Source: Sphingopyxis sp.
GTDB lineage: Bacteria > Pseudomonadota > Alphaproteobacteria > Sphingomonadales > Sphingomonadaceae
NCBI GenBank assembly: GCA_017745175.1
Contig: JAGHZY010000034.1
Location: 1-45,704 of the forward strand
Direction: 5' to 3'
Length of the DNA stretch: 45,704 nt
The notes under the pieces are model-generated. The model saw only the letters and a list, made by a program, of their open reading frames with translations. It was not told the DNA's origin and did not search any database. The position numbers were made by a program, and so were the translations under genes. Below are positions 18,190 to 29,642 of this stretch, one piece after another. The number at the start of each line of letters is the position of its first letter. Position 1 is the stretch's first letter.

Positions 18190-18318
18190 ATGAACAAGAC
18201 GCCCTCTCCAGCCGACATCGAACGCGAGCGTCGCCTCGCCGAGGCGCTGCGCGACAATTTGCGCAAGCGCAAGGCGCAGGCGCGCGACGCGAAAGCAGAC
18301 GCCCCGCCTAAAGACTGA
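18190..18318 (+). CDS. 42-residue charged protein
   Basis: A short ORF from ATG 18190 to TGA 18318. The peptide (MNKTPSPADIERERRLAEAL, then RDNLRKRKAQARDAK) is highly charged and predicted helical. Similar small proteins recur in sphingomonads, from my memory of the group. No function is known. Its last 11 bases overlap the 3' end of the convergent DUF1905 gene. The ribosome site is weak. Confidence 0.55.
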   Translation: MNKTPSPADIERERRLAEALRDNLRKRKAQARDAKADAPPKD

Positions 18319-18622
18319 CGGTCACCGTCACCTCGTCGCCTTCGACTATTCCCTCGGCCTTGCGCACCGCTGCCTTGACCGGCAGCAGCCAGCCGCCGCT
18401 TTCCCTATGCGGAAAGACCGAGGTGCTCCAGCTGGTGTCGCCAATCGTCGCCCGCACCTTCGCCGATCCAAAACCCTTGCGCCCGCCAAGCCATTGTCCG
18501 CCAATCGCCGCAAGCCGAATCGCGTCGGCGATATCGCCGGCGATGGTGACGAAGAACCAGGCCGCGGGCGCCGTTGCCGACTGCCAGCGCCAGAGCGGGG
18601 TCGAGACCGTGAAATCTTCCAC
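18308..18622 (-). CDS. DUF1905 domain protein
   Basis: 104 residues with a GTG start. The whole length matches the DUF1905 pattern: LWRWQSATAPAAWFFVTIAG, GSAKVRATIGDTSWSTSVFP, then the ending GWLLPVKAAVRKAEGIVEGD followed by EVTVTVSL. This is a small beta-barrel of unknown function, often followed by a YdeI-type domain in longer relatives; that domain is absent here. It starts five bases after the stop of the cyclophilin-like gene, so the two are likely co-transcribed. Confidence 0.8.
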   Translation of the reverse strand: MEDFTVSTPLWRWQSATAPAAWFFVTIAGDIADAIRLAAIGGQWLGGRKGFGSAKVRATIGDTSWSTSVFPHRESGGWLLPVKAAVRKAEGIVEGDEVTVTVSL

Positions 18623-18627
18623 GCGCG

Positions 18628-19647
18628 TTATCTTGTGATCGCCGGACGCACGGGGACCGGGATATTGCAGATGTCGGCGCCGCCGGCGGGGTGGATGAAG
18701 AAGGGATCGCGACGATTCGCCCGCGCGTCGGCATAGCGCGCAAAGCTGTCGCTGTCGGTCGACAGATATTCGAAGCGCGGCTGCTGTGCGGCGGGCAAGT
18801 CGGTCGCAACGCGAATGGAGGTGATGGCAACGCGTTCAGCCGCATTCGCGTAAAAGCCCAGTGCGCCAGTACCGCGCGGCAGGCTCGACAGATGCTCGAT
18901 CCCGCTGATGACGCGGCCGACGACCGCGATATTGCGGTCGAGATGGCGCGGGGCATGTCCGATGACCGCATACAGCTCAGCCCCGCTGCCCGTGTCCGGC
19001 GACATATTGCGACCGACCCCGACCGCGCCATAGCAATGGAGCGGCCAGCGGCTGTCCGGCACCTGCTCGGCCGAGTAACCGATCGGCCATCCGGCTTCGA
19101 ACGTTACGTTCGGCGCATAGGCATCCGCCATCGACGTTCCGCCGAAAATGTCGCTCTTCCGCAACTTTTCGTCCCGCTTCGTCCGTCGCTCGGCCTCGTC
19201 TTTCGACAGCCGGATCACCTGCCTACCATTAATGGCCGTTTGGCTGCTTGCCGGGTCGGAAGCTACATATCCGTCCTCGGGCACCATCGCCAATCCCGCG
19301 GGCAACGGCTTTTTCTCCGTCGCATCGCCCCATTGCGCGACATAATTGTCCTGTACGCGGTTTATACTTGTACCGTCCCACCAGTGCGCGGCGGCAAGCT
19401 TGCGGATATTCCCGATCCAGCCTTGGCTGAATGGCGCGGGCATCAGCTGGATGACGACGCGGCGGGCCTTGCCCTTGGCGTCGGGCGCAAGATCCATCAC
19501 CAGCAGGTCGGAGGGCGCGATGGCGACCCAATCGCCGGCCGGCGAAGCGGCGGCAATCTCACCGGGCGACAGGACAGGCGCCGGTTCTGCAGCAAATGCC
19601 GGAGGGACAAGCGACGCGGCGGCGGCGGCCATGAGCAGATATTTCAT
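18628..19647 (-). CDS. Exported cyclophilin-type peptidyl-prolyl isomerase
   Basis: 339 residues. A signal peptide (MKYLLMAAAAASLVPPAFA) is followed by a cyclophilin-like fold: VVIQLMPAPFSQGWIGNIRK, WWDGTSINRVQDNYVAQWGD, and later GAELYAVIGHAPRHLDRNI and VVGRVISGIEHLSSLP. It should act in the periplasm on prolyl bonds. A long insertion (about 110-190) separates the two halves, and the catalytic-region residues of human CypA are only partly recognisable, so activity is uncertain. ATG 19647 is chosen because the signal peptide begins there. Confidence 0.82.
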   Translation of the reverse strand: MKYLLMAAAAASLVPPAFAAEPAPVLSPGEIAAASPAGDWVAIAPSDLLVMDLAPDAKGKARRVVIQLMPAPFSQGWIGNIRKLAAAHWWDGTSINRVQDNYVAQWGDATEKKPLPAGLAMVPEDGYVASDPASSQTAINGRQVIRLSKDEAERRTKRDEKLRKSDIFGGTSMADAYAPNVTFEAGWPIGYSAEQVPDSRWPLHCYGAVGVGRNMSPDTGSGAELYAVIGHAPRHLDRNIAVVGRVISGIEHLSSLPRGTGALGFYANAAERVAITSIRVATDLPAAQQPRFEYLSTDSDSFARYADARANRRDPFFIHPAGGADICNIPVPVRPAITR

Positions 19648-19721
19648 GACCGGTGTCTGCCACGCCCAATCGGCTTGCGAAAGCCCCGCCAAGCGATTAG
19701 GGCGCGCGTTCCAGAGCATGC

Positions 19722-19812
19722 GGAGCGGTGGCCGAGTGGTCGAAGGCGCTCGCCTGGAAAGTGAGTATACGTCAAAAGCGTATCGAGGGTTCGAATCCCT
19801 CCCGCTCCGCCA
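19722..19812 (+). tRNA. tRNA-Ser (anticodon GGA)
   Basis: A class II tRNA of 91 bases. Acceptor GGAGCGG pairs with CCGCTCC; the anticodon stem CTCGC/GTGAG encloses loop CTGGAAA; a long variable arm (TATACGTCAAAAGCGTAT) and T arm GAGGG-TTCGAAT-CCCTC follow; CCA is encoded. It reads UCC and UCU. The LysR gene begins 62 bases after its 3' end on the same strand. Confidence 0.97.
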
Positions 19813-19874
19813 CAATGTTCACTTCGGCGCATGGCCGCCAGGATCGATTGTTACATTTCGCCCAGGAGCACGCC

Positions 19875-20786
19875 TTGCGGCACCTCACCCGGTTCGATCT
19901 CAATCTGCTCCGGATATTCGATGCGATATTCGCCAAAGGCGGCGTGTCGGCAGCAGCGCGGCATCTCAACCTGTCGCAGCCCGCAATCAGTCATGCATTG
20001 ACGCGGCTGCGCACCCAATTCGACGATCCACTCTTCGTCCGGCAGGGCAATCGCCTCGTCCCTACGTCCGCCGCACGTGCGATCGCGGGGCCGGTGCGCG
20101 AGGCGTTGCACGGGCTCGACGTCGCGCTCGATGCGGCTACGGCCTTCGCCCCCGCGGCCTCGACGCGCGAGTTCCGTATCGGGGTTCGGCTATCGGGCGA
20201 GATGCCTCGCTTCTCCTCGCTCGTCGCGCGCATACGCGGAGAGGCGCCGCATATTGCGCTCGCCAGCGTCACCTTTCGCCGCCGCGACCTCGTCGCAATG
20301 CTCGCGAACGGCGACCTCGACCTTGCGCTCGACGTCGAGCTGCCCGCCGACGACCGGCTATGCCGACACTATCTGGGCACCGAGCCGCTCGTCGTCGTCG
20401 CGCGCAAGGGACACCCGCGCATCGACGGCACGATCGACCTCGACACCTATCTGGCGCTCGACCATATCATCGCGACGGCGCGCCCCTATGGCCCCGGGAT
20501 CGAGGATATGGCCCTCGGGCGCATGGGGCTGACGCGGCGTGTCGCGGTGCGCTGTCAGCATGCAATCACGGCGTGGCAGATCGTCGCCGCGTCGGACATG
20601 ATCTTCGCACTACCCCGATCGCACGCCGCGGTGCTCGACGCGATGTGGCCGATGCAGCTTGTCGACCTTCCGCTGCCCGCCGAACCGGGCGGCAGCTATC
20701 TCTACTGGCACCAGGCGGCCCAGGCCGACCCCGGGCTCGGCTGGCTGCGTGCGATTATCGCCGATGAGCTTGCGAAAGTCGTTTAG
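19875..20786 (+). CDS. LysR-family transcriptional regulator
   Basis: 303 residues with a TTG start. AGGAG (19864-19868) sits six bases before TTG 19875, and the protein then begins RHLTRFDLNLLRIFDAIF, the standard LysR N-terminus; an ATG at 19815 is only three bases after the tRNA-Ser end and is less likely. The DNA-binding domain reads GGVSAAARHLNLSQPAISHA and LTRLRTQFDDPLFVRQGNRL. The effector domain is of the NodD/NahR-like type. The next gene, an acyl-CoA dehydrogenase, is its most likely target by position. Confidence 0.9.
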   Translation: MRHLTRFDLNLLRIFDAIFAKGGVSAAARHLNLSQPAISHALTRLRTQFDDPLFVRQGNRLVPTSAARAIAGPVREALHGLDVALDAATAFAPAASTREFRIGVRLSGEMPRFSSLVARIRGEAPHIALASVTFRRRDLVAMLANGDLDLALDVELPADDRLCRHYLGTEPLVVVARKGHPRIDGTIDLDTYLALDHIIATARPYGPGIEDMALGRMGLTRRVAVRCQHAITAWQIVAASDMIFALPRSHAAVLDAMWPMQLVDLPLPAEPGGSYLYWHQAAQADPGLGWLRAIIADELAKVV

Positions 20787-20885
20787 CCATTCTTCGGACG
20801 AATATAGCTTATTCACACCTATCATTTTCTTCGATGACTCGGCCACGCTAAGCCTGTCCCGGTGACATCCACTGGAGACCCGTAA

Positions 20886-22130
20886 ATGACCGAAATCGAA
20901 CTTCAGGCCGAACTCAACGACCTGCGCATGTCGAAGCAAGCGCAACCACTCTTCGATGCGGTAAAGCGCCACATCGCCGAAAATGTCGATCCGATCACCG
21001 AGGAATTCTTCCGGCTCGGCGAAAACCGCACCGACCGCTGGAGCTGGGCGCCGGGGCAGCTCGAATTGCTTGAAGGCGCAAAGAACAAGGCGAAGGCAGC
21101 CGGTCTCTGGAACTTCTTCCTGCCGCACGGCGACACGGGCACTCCGCTCAGCAACCTCGACTATGCCTATATCGCCGCCGAACTCGGCAAGTCGCCGCTC
21201 GCCTCCGAATCGCTGAACTGCTCGGCGCCTGACACCGGGAATATGGAAGTGCTCGAGATGGTCGGCACGCCCGAGCAGAAGGATCGCTGGCTGAGGCCGC
21301 TACTCAATGGCGAAATCCGCTCGGCCTATGTGATGACCGAACCCGGCGTCGCATCATCCGATGCGAGCAATCTCGAAACGAGCGCGGTGCTCGAAGGCGA
21401 CGAATGGGTCATCAACGGCGAGAAATATTTCATCAGCGGTGCCGGCGATCCGCGCTGCAAGATCCTGATCTGCATGTTGAAAACCAATCCCGAAGCGTCG
21501 CGCAAGGGGCAGCATTCGCAAATCCTCGTCCCCATGGACACGCCGGGCGTGCAGGTACTCGGTCCGATGCGCGTCTTCGGCGCCGACCATGCGCCGCAGG
21601 GCCACATGCACATGCGCTTCGACAATGTCCGCGTCCCGCGCGAGAATATCCTGCTCGGCGAGGGACGCGGGTTCGAGATTTCGCAGATGCGGCTCGGGCC
21701 GGGCCGCATCCATCACTGCATGCGCACGATCGGCAAGGCCGAGGTCGCGCTCGACCTGATGGTGAAGCGCGGCAATTCGCGTACCGCCTTCGGCCGCCCG
21801 CTGTCGCAGCTCGGCAAGAACCTCGAGGTGATCGCGCGCGCGCGGGTCGAGATCGAAGCCATGCGGCTGATCGTGCTCAAGGCCGCGAAGGCGATGGACC
21901 TGCTCGGCAATCGCGAGGCACGCGTCTGGGTGAGCATGGCCAAGGCGATGGTGCCCGAACGCGTATGTCAGATCATCGACCAGGCGATCCAGATCCACGG
22001 CGCGACTGGCATCTCGCACTGGACCCCGCTCGCCGACCTTTATGCCGACGTACGCCACCTGCGCTTCGCCGACGGGCCCGACGAGGTCCATTATATGGTG
22101 GTCGGCCGCGAGGAGCTCGGTCGCCATTGA
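20886..22130 (+). CDS. Acyl-CoA dehydrogenase (ACAD10/11-like)
   Basis: 414 residues. It oxidises acyl-CoA to enoyl-CoA using FAD. The FAD/substrate signatures are AYVMTEPGVASSDASNL and GEKYFISGAGDP; the C-terminal helical domain has GKAEVALDLMVKRGNSRTAF and QIIDQAIQIHGATGISHW. The chain type is like the long-chain ACAD11 C-terminal domain, without the kinase part. The catalytic base cannot be placed with certainty. It follows a LysR gene by 99 bp; a GC hairpin ends the unit. Confidence 0.93.
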   Translation: MTEIELQAELNDLRMSKQAQPLFDAVKRHIAENVDPITEEFFRLGENRTDRWSWAPGQLELLEGAKNKAKAAGLWNFFLPHGDTGTPLSNLDYAYIAAELGKSPLASESLNCSAPDTGNMEVLEMVGTPEQKDRWLRPLLNGEIRSAYVMTEPGVASSDASNLETSAVLEGDEWVINGEKYFISGAGDPRCKILICMLKTNPEASRKGQHSQILVPMDTPGVQVLGPMRVFGADHAPQGHMHMRFDNVRVPRENILLGEGRGFEISQMRLGPGRIHHCMRTIGKAEVALDLMVKRGNSRTAFGRPLSQLGKNLEVIARARVEIEAMRLIVLKAAKAMDLLGNREARVWVSMAKAMVPERVCQIIDQAIQIHGATGISHWTPLADLYADVRHLRFADGPDEVHYMVVGREELGRH

Positions 22131-22137
22131 TTTGCAC

Positions 22138-22159
22138 GGGCGGCGGTCGTCCGCCGCCC
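22138..22159 (+). terminator. Hairpin after acyl-CoA dehydrogenase
   Basis: A perfect 9-bp stem (GGGCGGCGG at 22138-22146 with CCGCCGCCC at 22151-22159) and four-base loop lie eight bases after the stop. No T run follows, so termination strength is unsure. Confidence 0.5.
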
Positions 22160-22257
22160 TGTCGCTCAAATACGTCGCATCGGCGACGCACTCGATCCCG
22201 CAGATTTTAAAGAAAATCCCCGCCGCGGTGCCGTGTCATCGGTCGCCGGCAGGAAAA

Positions 22258-22334
22258 TGGCGCACCCGGAACGATTCGAACGTCCGACCCTCAGATTCGT
22301 AGTCTGATGCTCTATCCAGCTGAGCTACGGGTGC
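22258..22334 (-). tRNA. tRNA-Arg (anticodon ACG)
   Basis: A 77-base cloverleaf on the reverse strand: acceptor GCACCCG/CGGGTGC, D arm AGCTCAGCTGGATAGAGC, anticodon stem TCAGA/TCTGA with loop CTACGAA, T loop GTTCGAAT, encoded CCA. After A-to-I editing by TadA it would read CGU, CGC and CGA. Confidence 0.97.
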
Positions 22335-22378
22335 GTGGAGAGGCGCCTTTAGGACCCGTTACGCAGGGGCGCAACCCC

Positions 22379-22906
22379 CTATTTCGGATTTATGACCGTC
22401 CGGCACGACGATTGGCGACGAACCCCGTCGAGGGCGCTGATTTCCGTGGGGTCCTTGAGCAAAAGCCGGATCAGCGCAATGCCGCGATCATGGTTCGCGC
22501 GGACGATTTCGGCGCCGGCCGGCACCGCCTGCCCTTCGCGCGCGACGATGATTCGATAGGGCTTCCCGGCTGCCTCGACATCGTTGCGCACGAAAATCAC
22601 ATCGGTCGCGGCGTCGAAAATGCTGAGCGAGCTGTAGCGGCCCGGTACCGGGGTGACGTCGATCGCCACGGGCCCCTTCGACAGGTCATAGGGGCAGCTC
22701 GAATAAGCGAGGTCGGGACTGGGTCGCACAACGGGCTGGCGCTCGGGCGTCGCGAGATTGCCATAGGACATGGTGTTGATACCGCCCTGCCCCAGCCGAT
22801 CCATCGCGACATTCATCAGCGCATAGGGAATATGAGCGATCGCCGCCCATGCCGTCGCTGCCGCGACGAGCAGGCCAAGGAGGGTCGGGCCGAGCCAGCG
22901 GCGCAT
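22379..22906 (-). CDS. DUF1254 family membrane-anchored protein
   Basis: 175 residues. One N-terminal hydrophobic segment (LGPTLLGLLVAAATAWAAIA) is followed by a DUF1254-type domain with YGNLATPERQPVVRPSPDLA, VPGRYSSLSIFDAATDVIFV and a GAEIVRANHDRGIALIRLLL segment. Longer relatives fuse DUF1254 and DUF1214; here they are two short genes. Function unknown. It starts one base after the DUF1214 stop, which suggests translational coupling. Confidence 0.82.
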   Translation of the reverse strand: MRRWLGPTLLGLLVAAATAWAAIAHIPYALMNVAMDRLGQGGINTMSYGNLATPERQPVVRPSPDLAYSSCPYDLSKGPVAIDVTPVPGRYSSLSIFDAATDVIFVRNDVEAAGKPYRIIVAREGQAVPAGAEIVRANHDRGIALIRLLLKDPTEISALDGVRRQSSCRTVINPK

Positions 22907-22907
22907 C

Positions 22908-23483
22908 TCAGCAACCCTCCTTCACGAGCCGCGGCAGCGCGGCCTTTGCCGGATCGGCGCGGAACCCCTTGCCGGGGTTGTACATGCGCAGCGTCAGCTG
23001 GAAGGGCTGGTCCTTGATGCCCGGAAGCCAAGCGCCGTCAGCGGGCTTGTCGGGCGCTATGGTGACGCGCCACTCGCCCTTGGCATCGAGCGTGACATTG
23101 GCGCCGTTGAACGACCAGACGCGCGCCGGGTTCGCAACCAGATAGCCCCTGTCGTCGTAAACGGTGACGCTCCACCAGCGCGCGTCGAGCGGTGTGCCCG
23201 ACAGGCCGTAGCGGCAATTGCCGTCGAGCGGCGCGCCCCCCGCGTCGGTCTTCGCCATCCAGTAGACGGTTTCCTTCGCGGGCAGCGCGAGCAGGCCCGA
23301 GCGCGCGACCATTGCGCGCGTCAGCGGGTCGGTCGCCTTGGTGCCGTAACCGAGCGAGGTCGTCCACGGGCCGTTGCGGATTCCGCCGTCGCCGAGCCCG
23401 CCATTCGTGAGCGCCCATGCGCCGCCGAGCCCCACCGCCAATCCGCCCACCAGAGTGATCGCATAGCGGTGCCAGCTCTTCAT
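22908..23483 (-). CDS. DUF1214 family membrane-anchored protein
   Basis: 191 residues. A signal or anchor segment (YAITLVGGLAVGLGGAWAL) precedes a DUF1214 beta domain: KETVYWMAKTDAGGAPLDGN, WWSVTVYDDRGYLVANPA, and PFQLTLRMYNPGKGFRADP near the end. Function unknown. It is the upstream partner of the DUF1254 gene; a REP-like inverted pair lies between it and ppdK. Confidence 0.85.
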   Translation of the reverse strand: MKSWHRYAITLVGGLAVGLGGAWALTNGGLGDGGIRNGPWTTSLGYGTKATDPLTRAMVARSGLLALPAKETVYWMAKTDAGGAPLDGNCRYGLSGTPLDARWWSVTVYDDRGYLVANPARVWSFNGANVTLDAKGEWRVTIAPDKPADGAWLPGIKDQPFQLTLRMYNPGKGFRADPAKAALPRLVKEGC

Positions 23484-23494
23484 GCGCGCCTCCC

Positions 23495-23571
23495 CGTCGT
23501 CCCCGCGAAGGCAGGGCCGTTGGCAGCATTATGCAAGGCCGACAGCAGCCCCCGCCTTCGCGGGGGCGACG
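23495..23571. repeat. REP-like inverted pair
   Basis: Left arm CGTCGTCCCCGCGAAGGC (23495-23512) and right arm GCCTTCGCGGGGGCGACG (23554-23571) are inverted copies matching at 17 of 18 bases, 41 bases apart. The right unit alone forms an 8-bp hairpin (23548-23567). It sits between the ppdK stop and the DUF1214 start and may aid termination. Confidence 0.75.
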
Positions 23572-23572
23572 A

Positions 23573-26236
<2,664 letters not shown>

Positions 26237-26345
26237 ATGCTCCTGCTGCCCCGGGGAGGAGGTTGCGGCTGGATAGGGTGGAGAGTTGTTATCGTCGATT
26301 CAGTTTTACTTCGTGCGGTATAAAGAGAGGCGCATAGCCGTAGCG

Positions 26346-28496
26346 TCAGCCCTCGATCTTCGAGAAATCGGCCACGCCATGCACCGCGCCGGTCAATCGC
26401 GACAGCAGGCCGAGGCGCCAGGCGCGGACCGCTTCGTCGGGGTCGTTGACCATCACGCCGTCGAAAAAGGCATCAATCGGCGCGCGGAGCGATGCGAGCG
26501 CGGCCATCGCGTCGGTGAAACGCTCCTCGGCGACCGCCGCGGAAGCCGCGGGCTCGGCGGCATCGAGCGCGGCGAGCAAAGCAGCGTCGGCATCGGTCGG
26601 CGGCGTCGCGGCGGCGGTGCCGCTCACCTCACCCGCCTGCTTCAGGATATTCGCCGCGCGCTTGTAGCCCGCGAGCAGGTTGGTGCCGTCCTCGGTCGCC
26701 ATGAACGCCTGCAGCGCCTTCACGCGAGCGAGCAGGCGAACGAGATCATCCTCGCCGCCGAGCGCGAACACCGCGTCGATCAGGTCGTGGCGGACACCAG
26801 CTTCGCGCTGCTGGACCTTGAGACGGTCGGCAAAGAAGTCGAGCAACGCAAAGCCCTGACCTTGCAGCAGCAAGCTGCTGTAAGCGGCGAACCCTTCGGT
26901 ATTTCGATCTCCCAACGCCGTTCTAAAGCCATCTTCGAAAACCAGAATCTGTTTTGAATTGCCGGTAACGAGGCGCCGACTCACGACGGTCATCGGATCA
27001 AGCAGAGGTAGCCGCAAGCCGTTAGTGGTAAGGATTTGCAGCACACCGAGAGCCGCACGGCGAAGAGCGAATGGATCTTTAGAACCCGTCGGCTTTTCAT
27101 TGATCGCATAAAACTCGAAAAGCGTATCCAGCTTATCCGCCAGCGCCACAGCCACCGTCACCGGCGCCGTCGGCACGTCATCACCCTGCCCGACCGGCTT
27201 GTAATGATCGCGGATCGCGTCGGCGACGGCATCGGGCAGGCCCTCGGCGCGGGCGTAATAGCCACCCATCAGGCCCTGCAATTCGGGGAACTCGCCGACC
27301 ATTTCGGTGACGAGGTCGGCCTTGGCCAGCTCGCCCCCCTGCCGCGCGAGCGCGGGGTCGCAATTCGGGACGATGCCTTCGCTCGCCAGCCATTCGGCGA
27401 GCTTCGCGACGCGCTCGACCTTGTCGGCAACGGTGCCCAGCTTCTCGTGGAAGGTGATGTTCGCGAGCTTCTCGGCATGCTGCGCGAGCGTCTTCTTCTG
27501 GTCCTGTTCCCAGAAGAAGCGCGCATCGGAAAGCCGCGCCGCAAGCACCTTGCGGTTGCCCGCGACGATTTTCGCGCCGCCGTCCTTCGCGTCGATGTTT
27601 GCCGTGCAGACGAAGCCGTTTGCTAACTTACCATTAGACGACTGAACGACGAAATATTTCTGGTTCACCCGCGCGGTGAGCTGGATGACCTCGGGCGGCA
27701 CTTCGAGGAAGGCTTCATCGAAGCGGCCGAGCAAAGGCACCGGCCATTCGGTGAGACCCGCGTTCTCGATCACCAGCCCCTCGTCCTCGACGAGCGTCAG
27801 GCCCGCGTCAGCCGCCGCTTTCGCGGCGCCGTCGCGCACGATCGCTTGGCGTTCCTCATGGTCGACAATGACGTGGCAGGTGCGGAGCTTCTCGGCATAA
27901 TCCGACGCCGAACCGATCGTGATCTCGCCCGGGCAATGGAAACGATGGCCGCGCGTCGCGAAACCGCTGGCGATGCCGCCGATTTCGCACGGCACCAGTT
28001 CCTCGCCGAAGATCGCGACGATGCCCGACAGCGGGCGCACCCAGCGCAGGCTTTCGCTGCTCGCACTTTCCTTGCCCCAGCGCATCGACTTGGGCCAGGC
28101 AAAGGCGCGAACGATCGCGGGGATCGCCTCGGCGAGCACCTCGGCGGTCGCGCGGCCGGGCTTGTCGATCACGGCGAAATACACGCCGTCGCGGTCTTCG
28201 AGCTGGTCTTGGCGAAGGCCGGTCTTGCGGAGGAAGCCTTCGAGCGCCTGCGGCGGCGCGCTGCTGCGCGGGCCCTTGAGTTCCTCGCTGACCGCGGCGG
28301 TCGCCTCGGGAAGGCCTTTCGCAATCAGCGCGAGGCGGCGCGGGGTCGACCAGATCGTCAGCTCGCCCGCTTCAAGACCCGCGGCGCTCAGTTGCGCGCG
28401 GAACAGTTTCTCAAGCTCGGCGCGCGCGCCGGCCTGCATCCGCGCCGGGATTTCCTCGCTGCGCAGTTCGAGAAGAAAGTCGGTCACAGCGTCCAC
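26346..28496 (-). CDS. glyS: Glycyl-tRNA synthetase beta subunit
   Basis: 716 residues, full length. It binds tRNA-Gly for the alpha2-beta2 enzyme. Family blocks include [14 protein letters not shown] at the start, [20 protein letters not shown], and [20 protein letters not shown] in the anticodon-binding half. Start: GTG 28496 or GTG 28487; the latter overlaps the glyQ stop as GTGA. Two stretches (about residues 277-297 and 455-542) use AT-richer codons than the rest of the gene, suggesting a mosaic history. Confidence 0.97.
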   Translation of the reverse strand: MDAVTDFLLELRSEEIPARMQAGARAELEKLFRAQLSAAGLEAGELTIWSTPRRLALIAKGLPEATAAVSEELKGPRSSAPPQALEGFLRKTGLRQDQLEDRDGVYFAVIDKPGRATAEVLAEAIPAIVRAFAWPKSMRWGKESASSESLRWVRPLSGIVAIFGEELVPCEIGGIASGFATRGHRFHCPGEITIGSASDYAEKLRTCHVIVDHEERQAIVRDGAAKAAADAGLTLVEDEGLVIENAGLTEWPVPLLGRFDEAFLEVPPEVIQLTARVNQKYFVVQSSNGKLANGFVCTANIDAKDGGAKIVAGNRKVLAARLSDARFFWEQDQKKTLAQHAEKLANITFHEKLGTVADKVERVAKLAEWLASEGIVPNCDPALARQGGELAKADLVTEMVGEFPELQGLMGGYYARAEGLPDAVADAIRDHYKPVGQGDDVPTAPVTVAVALADKLDTLFEFYAINEKPTGSKDPFALRRAALGVLQILTTNGLRLPLLDPMTVVSRRLVTGNSKQILVFEDGFRTALGDRNTEGFAAYSSLLLQGQGFALLDFFADRLKVQQREAGVRHDLIDAVFALGGEDDLVRLLARVKALQAFMATEDGTNLLAGYKRAANILKQAGEVSGTAAATPPTDADAALLAALDAAEPAASAAVAEERFTDAMAALASLRAPIDAFFDGVMVNDPDEAVRAWRLGLLSRLTGAVHGVADFSKIEG

Positions 28497-29407
28497 CCCG
28501 GAAATTTAGCGGTCCAGCGCTCCGACTGGCTGTCGATCCACGCCTTGCAGCTGCCCTTTGCGAGGTCACGGACGCGCGCCATATAATTGGCGCGTTCCTG
28601 CACGCTGATCACGCCGCGCGCCTGCAGCAGGTTGAACAAGTGGCTCGCCTCGATCGCCTGGTCATAGGCCGCGAGCGGCACATTCGCTTCGATCGCGCGC
28701 TGGCACTCGGCCTCAGCCGCCTTGAAGCTCGCGAACAAGGTGTCGGTGTCGGCGACCTCGAAATTCCATTTCGAGAACTGCTTTTCATTCTCGAGGAAGA
28801 CGTCGCCATAGCTGACCGCCGCGACATCGCCGACCGCATCCGAAAAGCGCAGGTCGTACACATTGTCGACATTCTGGATATACATGGCGAGGCGTTCGAG
28901 CCCGTAGGTCAGCTCGCCCGCGACGGGCTTGCAGTCGAAGCCGCCCATCTGCTGGAAGTAGGTGAACTGGGTCACTTCCATCCCGTCGCACCAGACTTCC
29001 CAGCCCAGCCCCCACGCGCCAAGCGTCGGCGATTCCCAGTCGTCCTCGACGAAACGGATGTCGTGGAGCAGCGGGTCGATGCCGATCGCCGCGAGGCTGC
29101 CCAGATACTGCTCCTGCAGGTCGGCGGGCGACGGCTTCATGATCACCTGATACTGGTAATAATGCTGCAGCCGGTTCGGGTTCTCGCCATAGCGGCCATC
29201 GGTCGGGCGGCGGCTCGGCTGGACATAAGCGACATTCCACGGCTCGGGGCCGAGGCTGCGCAGCGTCGTCGAGGGGTGAAACGTCCCTGCCCCGACGCGC
29301 ATGTCATAAGGCTGCAGAATCGCGCAACCGCGCGCCGCCCAATAGGCGTGCAGCGTCAGGATCATGTCCTGAAAGCTGAGTGGTGTCTTGTCCGCCCCGT
29401 CGGCCAC
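28484..29407 (-). CDS. glyQ: Glycyl-tRNA synthetase alpha subunit
   Basis: 307 residues with a GTG start; AAGGAT lies about nine bases upstream. It carries the catalytic site that forms glycyl-adenylate: [60 protein letters not shown] are the hallmark blocks. It overlaps glyS slightly, so the subunits are made together. A terminator-like hairpin lies in its leader. Confidence 0.97.
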   Translation of the reverse strand: MADGADKTPLSFQDMILTLHAYWAARGCAILQPYDMRVGAGTFHPSTTLRSLGPEPWNVAYVQPSRRPTDGRYGENPNRLQHYYQYQVIMKPSPADLQEQYLGSLAAIGIDPLLHDIRFVEDDWESPTLGAWGLGWEVWCDGMEVTQFTYFQQMGGFDCKPVAGELTYGLERLAMYIQNVDNVYDLRFSDAVGDVAAVSYGDVFLENEKQFSKWNFEVADTDTLFASFKAAEAECQRAIEANVPLAAYDQAIEASHLFNLLQARGVISVQERANYMARVRDLAKGSCKAWIDSQSERWTAKFPGWTL

Positions 29408-29431
29408 GGCCGCAATATCCTTCGCAGGTGC

Positions 29432-29464
29432 AAAAATCGCCGCCGCATTGGCCTAGCGGCGGCG
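29432..29464 (-). promoter_or_regulatory. Terminator-like hairpin in glyQ leader
   Basis: Read on the reverse strand, CGCCGCCGC (29464-29456), a nine-base loop and GCGGCGGCG (29446-29438) form a perfect 9-bp GC stem followed by A and then TTTTT (29436-29432). It lies 25 to 57 bases before the glyQ GTG and no leftward gene precedes it, so if transcribed it could attenuate glyQS. The promoter position is not known. Confidence 0.5.
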
Positions 29465-29522
29465 CATGGTCAAGGCTCCCCGCCCTTCGTCACGGCGCGA
29501 AAATGCGCGACTTGGTCAGGTG

Positions 29523-29538
29523 TACAAAACTTTTTGTA
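29523..29538. promoter_or_regulatory. 7-bp inverted repeat upstream of urcA-family promoter
   Basis: TACAAAA (29523-29529) and TTTTGTA (29532-29538) are perfect inverted copies separated by two bases, nine bases upstream of the -35 element. It is a candidate protein-binding site in an AT-rich patch between glyQ and the urcA-family gene. Confidence 0.4.
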
Positions 29539-29546
29539 AGGTCTTA

Positions 29547-29577
29547 TTGACATGGTCAGCGAATCGCGACATATAGT
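29547..29577 (+). promoter_or_regulatory. Candidate promoter of urcA-family gene
   Basis: A perfect -35 TTGACA (29547-29552) is followed by CATATA at 17-base spacing (29570-29575) or TATAGT at 19 bases (29572-29577). The second choice overlaps the 16-bp palindrome. Confidence 0.5.
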
Positions 29578-29591
29578 CATGTATACATGAC
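29576..29591. promoter_or_regulatory. Perfect 16-bp palindrome, candidate operator
   Basis: GTCATGTATACATGAC is identical to its reverse complement. It starts at the -10 element, so a bound dimer would block RNA polymerase. The regulator is not known. Confidence 0.5.
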
Positions 29592-29642
29592 ATGAAGACA
29601 GGTTGAGTTGACCAAAACCCAGTCGATCCAAGGAGAATAGAC

